The notes beneath the pieces were generated by a model. It searched no databases and was not told the DNA's origin. It saw nothing but the letters and a program-made list of their open reading frames with translations. From positions 1 through 11,733 of the forward strand of contig JBGQHV010000105.1 in assembly GCA_041498155.1 (NCBI GenBank): a stretch of DNA of 11,733 nucleotides. The letters run 5' to 3'. Both the position numbers and the translations under genes were made by a program. Shown in pieces: positions 7,516 to 11,733 of the stretch (the first letter of the stretch is position 1; every line of letters starts with the position of its first letter). The DNA is from DASTHG01 sp041498155. GTDB lineage: Bacteria; Gemmatimonadota; Gemmatimonadetes; Gemmatimonadales; GWC2-71-9.

Positions 7516-7528
7516 GTGGCCTCCCCAC
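7516..7528 (-). promoter_or_regulatory. Small hairpin presenting the Shine-Dalgarno in its loop
   Basis: GTGGGGAGGCCAC places the Shine-Dalgarno (GGGGAGG) of the ATG at 7513 between complementary GTGG and CCAC arms of four base pairs. The stem is weak alone, but sits just downstream of the riboswitch and its alternative hairpin. Confidence 0.35.
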
Positions 7529-7543
7529 GTCCGAGGAATGACA

Positions 7544-7585
7544 CGGGCCGCCAACCTCGACTCGTGTCGAAGCGCTGGCGGCCCG
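7544..7585 (-). promoter_or_regulatory. Predicted expression-platform hairpin competing with the riboswitch aptamer
   Basis: CGGGCCGCCA (7585-7576) and TGGCGGCCCG (7553-7544) form a perfect 10-bp inverted repeat with a 22-base loop. That loop itself contains TCGAC-ACGA-GTCGA. The 5' arm is the 3' conserved strand of the aptamer, including two bases of its closing P1 strand, so aptamer and hairpin exclude each other. No U-tract follows. A translational or Rho-linked readout is therefore more likely than intrinsic termination. Confidence 0.6.
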
Positions 7586-7662
7586 GCCGGCGTGGCGGGA
7601 GTCCCCGCGATAGCCCCGTGACTCTGCGTCACCGTCTTTCGACGGCTCTGCTCTGAGCAGCG
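7573..7662 (-). ncRNA. Cyclic di-GMP-I (GEMM-I) riboswitch candidate
   Basis: On the minus strand the leader reads as the GEMM-I layout. P1 CGCTG (7662-7658) pairs with CAGCG (7577-7573). A CAGAGCAGAGCC joining strand resembles the consensus CAGGGCAAACC. Hairpin CCGTC-GAAA-GACGG (7645-7632) has the expected GAAA tetraloop. The strand TGACGCAGAGTCACGGG resembles GACGCAAAGCCACGGG. A second arm with GCGGG-GACT-CCCGC closes through GGC/GCC, with CTAT/CAC internal-loop sequence where the tetraloop receptor is expected. The final GCCGGGCCGCC stands for the consensus AGCCGGGUUACCG. Known members bind c-di-GMP and control surface, motility and matrix genes. An A-to-G change appears in each of the two conserved joining strands, so specificity (c-di-GMP, cGAMP or a degenerate copy) is open. 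ATG of the controlled lipoprotein lies 59 bases downstream. Confidence 0.65.
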
Positions 7663-7674
7663 ATCTATGTGGTC
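7663..7674 (-). promoter_or_regulatory. Second copy of the 12-base element, directly 5' of the riboswitch
   Basis: GACCACATAGAT is identical to 1090-1101, and here it touches the 5' P1 strand of the aptamer. If TAGAT were a -10 box, transcription would begin inside P1 and break it. An operator, or a promoter further upstream in 7675-7848, is therefore more consistent. I see no convincing -35/-10 pair in that stretch. Confidence 0.3.
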
Positions 7675-7816
7675 ACTGATCGACTCCGGCGGCGGGCGCC
7701 CACGACAAACCGGTCACCACGCCCGAACGAAATCGGGTGAAGCAGGCGCGCGTACCCCCGGGCGCGGATCGGAGTTCCGCACCAGGCGTGTCGGCTGAAC
7801 TTGGGTGAGGTGCGTC

Positions 7817-7848
7817 ACGCGTCGGACGGTCCGATGCGGGCCGCGCGT
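7817..7848 (-). terminator. Possible 3'-end hairpin after the rarA-hflX-dehydrogenase operon
   Basis: Immediately after the TAG of the dehydrogenase gene, ACGCG (7848-7844) pairs with CGCGT (7821-7817). The segment between holds an inner TCGGA-CCG-TCCGA hairpin. There is no following U-run, so this is a weak or Rho-assisted terminator candidate, or just a 3'-stabilising structure. Confidence 0.35.
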
Positions 7849-9006
7849 CTACGGACTGGCGACGATGAGGTAGAGACTGCCGCCTAACGAGGTGATGTAG
7901 AGGTTGCCCTGGGGATCTTCACCAAACGAGCTGAGGCCTCCGGTCACCGCGAGCGTAGGCCATTCCCGCATCTCATTGGCCTGCCCCCCGACATACCGGA
8001 ACGACCGGACCCACCCGCCGCAGTAGTCTCCATAGAGATACAGCCCCTCGAGCCCCGGCACGTGGCCGCCGCGGGCGACGTAGCCACCGGTGATCGAGCA
8101 GCCGTCCGCGTGCCCATACTCCGTGACGGGCAGGAAGAGACCGGTCCGGTTGCAGCTCGACGCGGAATAGCAGTGATTCCCTTCCATCCCATTCCATCCG
8201 AGGTTCTGTCCCCCCGGACTCCCCCCGGACGCCAGGACGTCGACCTCCTCCCACGCGTTCTGCCCGACGTCGCCGACATACAAATCGCCGGTGGTCCGGT
8301 CGAAGGAGAAGCGCCAGGGATTGCGCACGCCGTACAGCCAGATCTCCCCGCGCGCGCCCGCCGTTCCCACAAACGGGTTGTCGGCCGGGATAAAGGGCGC
8401 CGGGAGATCCACGTCCAGCCGGAGGATCTTGCCGAGCAACGTCCCGAGATTCTGCCCGTTGCCGAAGGGGTCACCGCCCGAGCCCCCGTCGCCGAGTCCC
8501 ACATAGAGCTTGCCGTCGGATCCGAAGAGCAGCAGCCCCCCATTGTGGTTGGAGAACGGCTGCGGCACGGCGAGGATCGTGTCGCCCGAGGTGGAGTCGG
8601 CCACATCCGGATCCGCACTCACCTGATAGCGCACGACGCGGGTGTTGCCGTCGGGATCGGTGAAATAGACGTAGAACCGACCGTTCTGGGCATACGCCGG
8701 ATGGAAGGCGAGGCTGAGCAAGCCCTGCTCGCCGCCGGCCACGATGTGCCCCGATACGTCGAGAAACGGGTCCGGCAAGAGCGTGTCGTGGACCAGCACG
8801 CGGATGCGCCCGCCCTGCTCGACGACGAAGAGTCGGGACGTATCGCCGGGGGGAGCGGTGACGAACAGCGGCGCCGCCAGCGCGTCGGTGACGAGGTGGA
8901 GGGCGGCGGAATCGCCCGGCCCGGGACCGGGCCCCGGGCCGGGACCCGGGCCCAATCGGGTCGTCGTGCACGCCGCACAGCACAGCACCCAGTACCACCG
9001 ACGCAT
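7849..9006 (-). CDS. Glucose/sorbosone dehydrogenase-like (PQQ-type beta-propeller) lipoprotein
   Basis: This is 385 residues from ATG 9006; a GTG one codon earlier is an alternative. A short signal ends at C-C-A-A-C (Cys13), predicting a lipid-anchored envelope protein. A Gly-Pro repeat linker (residues ~19-31) follows. The rest matches the GSDH/YliI-type soluble aldose dehydrogenase family: R-L-F-V-V-E-Q-G-G-R-I near 58-68; G-E-Q-G-L-L-S-L-A-F-H-P-x-Y (92-105); S-N-H-N-G-G with the family active-site His (152-157); G-D-G-G-S-G-G-D-P (172-180); G-V-R-N-P-W-R-F-S-F-D (226-236); Y-V-G-D-V-G-Q-N-x-W-E-E-V (243-255); and N-L-G-W-N-G-M-E-G (268-276). Members use PQQ and calcium to oxidise sugars in the periplasm; the substrate is not predictable. 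The start overlaps the hflX stop as TGATG, indicating translational coupling. It is last in the operon. Confidence 0.9.
   Translation of the reverse strand: MRRWYWVLCCAACTTTRLGPGPGPGPGPGPGDSAALHLVTDALAAPLFVTAPPGDTSRLFVVEQGGRIRVLVHDTLLPDPFLDVSGHIVAGGEQGLLSLAFHPAYAQNGRFYVYFTDPDGNTRVVRYQVSADPDVADSTSGDTILAVPQPFSNHNGGLLLFGSDGKLYVGLGDGGSGGDPFGNGQNLGTLLGKILRLDVDLPAPFIPADNPFVGTAGARGEIWLYGVRNPWRFSFDRTTGDLYVGDVGQNAWEEVDVLASGGSPGGQNLGWNGMEGNHCYSASSCNRTGLFLPVTEYGHADGCSITGGYVARGGHVPGLEGLYLYGDYCGGWVRSFRYVGGQANEMREWPTLAVTGGLSSFGEDPQGNLYITSLGGSLYLIVASP
8914..8953 (-). repeat. Gly-Pro repeat linker tract
   Basis: Six consecutive Gly-Pro dipeptides are encoded by near-periodic GGNCCN codons just after the lipidation Cys of the dehydrogenase. 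The tract is almost pure G+C with nested CCCGGG palindromes. It is a flexible/extended spacer and possibly length-variable. Confidence 0.8.
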
Positions 9007-10382
9007 CACTCGGTCCTCTTCCCGTCCTCCTCCCCACCGTGCAGCGCATCTCCCAGGAACACCTCGACGCCGTCGCGGCGCAGCCTACCTAGCATCCGCG
9101 CCTCGACCCGGGCGGTGACCTCCACCACACCATCGCTGTGCGTCTCCCGCAATACCTGCGTCTCGCGGTGCAGCTCGGCCAGAAGGCGTCCGTCGGCAAG
9201 CGGCACCCGCACGCGCGCCAGCGGCCGCAGCGCCTGCGCCGACGCATGCAACGCCGCGCGCAGACCCGCCACGCCCGGGCCCCGCCCGTCGAGACCGGCG
9301 CTCGTCAACACCGCGTGCGGATAGCGCTCCCGCACTTGCGCCAGCAGCGCCGCGGGATCAACGACGAGATCCGCCTTGTTGAACACGTGGATCACCCGCT
9401 TGCGCTCGCGAGTGTGCGAAGCGCCCGCCCCGGGGTCCGCGGCGTACAGACCCATGTCCTCCAGCACCGCCTCGACCACGTCGACCTGCTCCTCCCACGT
9501 GGGATGCGACGCGTCGATCACATGCAGCAGGAGATCCGCCGCCCGGGCCTCTTCGAGCGTCGCCCGGAACGAGGCGACAAGATGGTGCGGCAGCTTCCGA
9601 ATGAAGCCCACGGTGTCGCTCAGCCGGAATCGGTACCCGTCCCCGACCTCGATTTCGCGCGTAAGGGTGTCGAGCGTCGCGAAGAGCCGGTCCTCGACGA
9701 ACACCTCGGCGCCCGACAGCGCGCGGAGCAGACTCGACTTGCCGGCATTGGTGTAGCCCAGGAGCACCGCGTGCGGCAGGTCGCGCCGCCCCTGGCGCTG
9801 GTTGGCGCGATGTTCCGCCACGTCCTCGAGCCGGCGGCGCAGGACCGAAATCTTCCGCCGGATCGCTCGCCGGTCGGTTTCGAGCTGGGTTTCACCCGGA
9901 CCGCGTAACCCGATGCCGCCGCGGATACGGGAGAGGTGGGTCCACATGCGCATCAGGCGCGGCAGCAAATACTCGAGCTGCGCGAGCTCCACCTGCATCT
10001 TCGCCTCGGCGCTCCGGGCCCGGGTCGCAAAAATGTCGAGGATCACCTCCGCCCGGTCCATCACCCGCACGCCAGTCGCCTTCTCGAGGTTCACTCCCTG
10101 CACGGGCGAGAGCGGCTCGTCGAACAACACCAACGTGGCCCCTTCCTGCGCCAGCAGCCCCTTCAGCTCCTCGGTCTTTCCTGGTCCCAGATAGAGGTTG
10201 GGCGTCGGCGCTTCGATGCGCTGGATCAGGCGACCGACCACGCCGGCGCCCGCCGTATCGGCGAGCCGCGCGAGCTCGTTCAGGTGCTCATCCACGTGCA
10301 CGAGATCGGCAGAGCCCTTGCGAGGCGCCCCGACCAGATAGGCGCGCTCCTGCGGCGGCTGGATGTCGATCAGCGCGCGGAT
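9006..10382 (-). CDS. hflX: GTPase HflX (start codon ambiguous)
   Basis: HflX is a ribosome-associated GTPase that splits or rescues stalled 70S ribosomes. The product shows the N-terminal HflX domain (Y-L-G-P-G-K-T-E-E-L, L-F-D-E-P-L-S-P-V-Q), the linker R-G-P-G-E-T-Q-L-E-T-D-R-R, and the G domain: G1 G-Y-T-N-A-G-K-S-S, G3 D-T-V-G-F-I and G4 N-K-A-D. A C-terminal domain follows. From ATC at 10382 it is 458 residues, close to family length. The expected N-terminus (R-A-L-I-D-I-Q-P-P-x-E-R-A-Y-L-V-G) has no ATG, GTG or TTG nearby. The frame stays open upstream to an ATG at 10631, but that part overlaps the LEA2 gene and reads as Ser/Arg-rich noise. GTG at 10301 would delete the first beta-strand. 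ATC is placed six bases after GGGGAGG. Identity is certain; start is not. Confidence 0.93.
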   Translation of the reverse strand: MRALIDIQPPQERAYLVGAPRKGSADLVHVDEHLNELARLADTAGAGVVGRLIQRIEAPTPNLYLGPGKTEELKGLLAQEGATLVLFDEPLSPVQGVNLEKATGVRVMDRAEVILDIFATRARSAEAKMQVELAQLEYLLPRLMRMWTHLSRIRGGIGLRGPGETQLETDRRAIRRKISVLRRRLEDVAEHRANQRQGRRDLPHAVLLGYTNAGKSSLLRALSGAEVFVEDRLFATLDTLTREIEVGDGYRFRLSDTVGFIRKLPHHLVASFRATLEEARAADLLLHVIDASHPTWEEQVDVVEAVLEDMGLYAADPGAGASHTRERKRVIHVFNKADLVVDPAALLAQVRERYPHAVLTSAGLDGRGPGVAGLRAALHASAQALRPLARVRVPLADGRLLAELHRETQVLRETHSDGVVEVTARVEARMLGRLRRDGVEVFLGDALHGGEEDGKRTE

Positions 10383-10401
10383 GGGAATCCTCCCCGCCCG
10401 C

Positions 10402-10869
10402 TCACGGCAGAAACGCCCGGAGTGGCACGTCGCCCGATCCGTGAACCTGGACGCGCCGGTCGCCGACGGGCGTGCCCAGCGTGACCACGCCGGTGAGCCC
10501 GTAGCGAACGCCTTGCCGGGTGAGGAGCGCTCGCGCCCCGGCGCCGAGCCCGGCCCATTCGAAGCGAACGGGCACCGTGACGAGGCTGTGCTGTTGCGAG
10601 GGCAGCTCGACCGGAGCTTCGACCAGGGCATCGCCGAAATGCACCTGCTCCAGGTCGATGCCCAGCTCCAAACGCGTCGTCCGCAAGCGATAGTCGTTCG
10701 GATTGAACACGTCGAGCGCCAGATCGAGCGTGCCCCCGGTCAATCCGATCCCCGTCACCCGGACCTCTTGCAACGTGATCGACGGCTCCGCGAAACGCAG
10801 GGCGTGTCCCAGCGTGGCGCAGCCGGCGGCGAGCGCCGTGAGCGCGGCCCACCAGAGCGACCGTTTCAT
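10402..10869 (-). CDS. LEA type 2 / WHy-domain lipoprotein
   Basis: This is 155 residues from ATG 10869. The start is chosen because it gives a classic lipoprotein signal (basic M-K-R, Trp/Ala/Leu-rich core, L-A-A-G-C with Cys17), has GAGG five bases upstream and overlaps the rarA stop as ATGA. The longer in-frame extension to 10971 lies inside rarA. The mature part follows the LEA2/WHy pattern: I-T-L-Q-E-V-R-V-T-G-I-G-L, then L-D-L-A-L-D-V-F-N-P-N-D-Y-R-L with the conserved N-P-N, an alternating beta-rich stretch, and V-P-V-R-F-E-W. WHy-domain proteins are tied to desiccation or stress tolerance in plants and some bacteria, but bacterial lipoprotein versions are mostly uncharacterised. It is probably periplasm-facing. 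hflX follows within 20 bases. Confidence 0.85.
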   Translation of the reverse strand: MKRSLWWAALTALAAGCATLGHALRFAEPSITLQEVRVTGIGLTGGTLDLALDVFNPNDYRLRTTRLELGIDLEQVHFGDALVEAPVELPSQQHSLVTVPVRFEWAGLGAGARALLTRQGVRYGLTGVVTLGTPVGDRRVQVHGSGDVPLRAFLP

Positions 10870-11733
10870 ACGGGCCTCGTCCCACCCGCCGCATCGCGCT
10901 TCTGCTGCTGCCACCAATCGATCCGCTCCTTCACCGACTTCTCGTAGCCGCTGTCGGTCGGCTCGTACCAACGGCTGCCGCGCAGCGCGTCCGGCAGGTA
11001 CTCCTGCGCCACATAGGCTCCCTCGTGGTCGTGCGCATACTGGTACCCTTCACCATAGCCGATCTCGTGCATCAGTTTCGTTGGCGCGTTGCGGATGTGG
11101 AGCGGCACCGGCTCGGCGGGATGCGCCGCTGCCGCTGCCGTTGCCTCCCCGAACGCCCGGTAGACCCGATTCGATTTCGGCGCGGTCGCCAGGTACACCG
11201 TCGCCTCGGCCAGCGCGAGCTCGCCCTCCGGACTTCCTAGAAAATGATAGGCGTCCTTGGCCGCGAGGGTGAGCGCCAGCGCCCGCGGGTCGGCGAGTCC
11301 TACGTCCTCGCTGGCGATGCGCACCAGGCGGCGCGCGAGATACAGCGGATCCTCCCCACCGGCCAGCATCCGGGCCAGCCAGTACAGCGCACCCTCGACG
11401 TCGCTCCCGCGCACCGCCTTGTGCAGTGCCGAGATGAGATTGAAGTGCTCCTCGCCACCCTTGTCGTACTTGCCGACGCGCTTCTGCAGCGCATCGGCAA
11501 CCACCCCGACGGTGATCGCCCGCTTCCCTCCCCCCGTCCCCTTCCCCATCAGGTACTCCGCCGCCGCCTCGAGGGCCTGGAGTGCGCGGCGGGCGTCGCC
11601 ATCCGACTCGCGGGTGAGCAGCGCGAGTGCATTCTCCTCGATCTCCAGACCGAGCCGGCCCAGCCCGCGGTCGCTGTCGGTCAGGGCGCGTCGCACGAGC
11701 GCGATCAGCTGCTCCGGCACGAGGGGCTGCAGC
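10866..11733 (-). CDS. rarA: Replication-associated recombination protein RarA/MgsA, C-terminal part
   Basis: The frame is open at the right edge. 288 residues are present, roughly the C-terminal two thirds of a ~430-450-residue AAA+ ATPase, so the Walker A and B motifs are outside the window. Visible family blocks: the sensor-2 region S-D-G-D-A-R-R-A-L at 43-51; Y-D-K-G-G-E-E-H-F-N-L-I-S-A-L-H-K at 89-105; R-G-S-D-V-E-G-A-L-Y-W-L-A-R-M-L; G-G-E-D-P-L-Y-L-A-R-R-L-V-R; A-S-E-D-V-G-L-A-D-P; A-P-K-S-N-R-V-Y; and the C-terminal G-Y-G-E-G-Y-Q-Y-A-H-D. RarA tetramers act at stalled replication forks and single-stranded DNA gaps. Its TGA overlaps the ATG of the lipoprotein gene by four bases (ATGA), making it the upstream member of a four-gene cotranscribed set. 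GTG at 11720 is internal, not the start. Confidence 0.94.
   Translation of the reverse strand, partial: LQPLVPEQLIALVRRALTDSDRGLGRLGLEIEENALALLTRESDGDARRALQALEAAAEYLMGKGTGGGKRAITVGVVADALQKRVGKYDKGGEEHFNLISALHKAVRGSDVEGALYWLARMLAGGEDPLYLARRLVRIASEDVGLADPRALALTLAAKDAYHFLGSPEGELALAEATVYLATAPKSNRVYRAFGEATAAAAAHPAEPVPLHIRNAPTKLMHEIGYGEGYQYAHDHEGAYVAQEYLPDALRGSRWYEPTDSGYEKSVKERIDWWQQQKRDAAGGTRPV

Noticed and set aside
7618..7632. GTGACTCTGCGTCAC as a dyad operator site
   Set aside because: The dyad is explained better as part of the conserved GACGCAGAG strand of the riboswitch candidate, though the alternative hairpin may compete with the aptamer.
10389..10631. N-terminal extension of HflX to ATG 10631
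   Set aside because: It overlaps most of the second half of the LEA2 gene and encodes Ser/Arg/Pro-rich noise unlike any HflX N-terminus.
1..11733. tRNA, rRNA, CRISPR arrays, transposases or phage genes
   Set aside because: No cloverleaf, rRNA signature, regularly spaced repeats or recognisable transposase/integrase motifs were seen on either strand.

Overview
The window is high-GC bacterial DNA carrying nine protein genes, eight on the minus strand and one on the plus strand. Several secreted lipoproteins have bacterial Ig-like repeats and Pro- or Gly-Pro-rich linkers. Together with the high GC and the gene families, this suggests a Gemmatimonadota-like soil or sediment bacterium. That assignment is inferred from style and was not tested against any database.

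Layout: (i) 1-1052, minus: the N-terminal 350 residues of a lipoprotein built of ~105-residue Ig-like repeats, running off the left edge. (ii) 1106-2350, plus: a membrane protein with an N-terminal VanZ-like domain, an extracytoplasmic beta-rich middle and further membrane helices. It starts only 53 bp from (i) and is divergent from it. (iii) 2363-5339, minus: a tandem pair of paralogous secreted parallel beta-helix proteins overlapping by 11 bp. (iv) 5340-5629: a 290-bp leader or intergenic stretch dense in inverted repeats, including a possible three-way-junction RNA. (v) 5630-7513, minus: a lipoprotein with two Ig-like domains, a 13-proline linker and a beta-helix domain. (vi) 7514-7848: a 335-bp leader that matches the cyclic di-GMP-I (GEMM-I) riboswitch architecture, followed by a strong alternative hairpin that would consume the 3' side of the aptamer. 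(vii) 7849-11733, minus: a tightly packed run rarA, LEA2/WHy-type lipoprotein, hflX, glucose/sorbosone-dehydrogenase-like lipoprotein. Most of its junctions are stop/start overlaps.

How it may work together: the left two thirds is a cell-surface block in which at least the Ig/beta-helix lipoprotein appears to be under second-messenger control through an RNA switch. That would fit matrix, adhesion or polysaccharide-related functions. The right third is a housekeeping operon (replication-fork maintenance, ribosome-rescue GTPase) with two envelope lipoprotein genes embedded in it. The most notable points are the riboswitch candidate with its mutually exclusive hairpin, the structured second leader, and an hflX whose natural N-terminus has no ATG, GTG or TTG.
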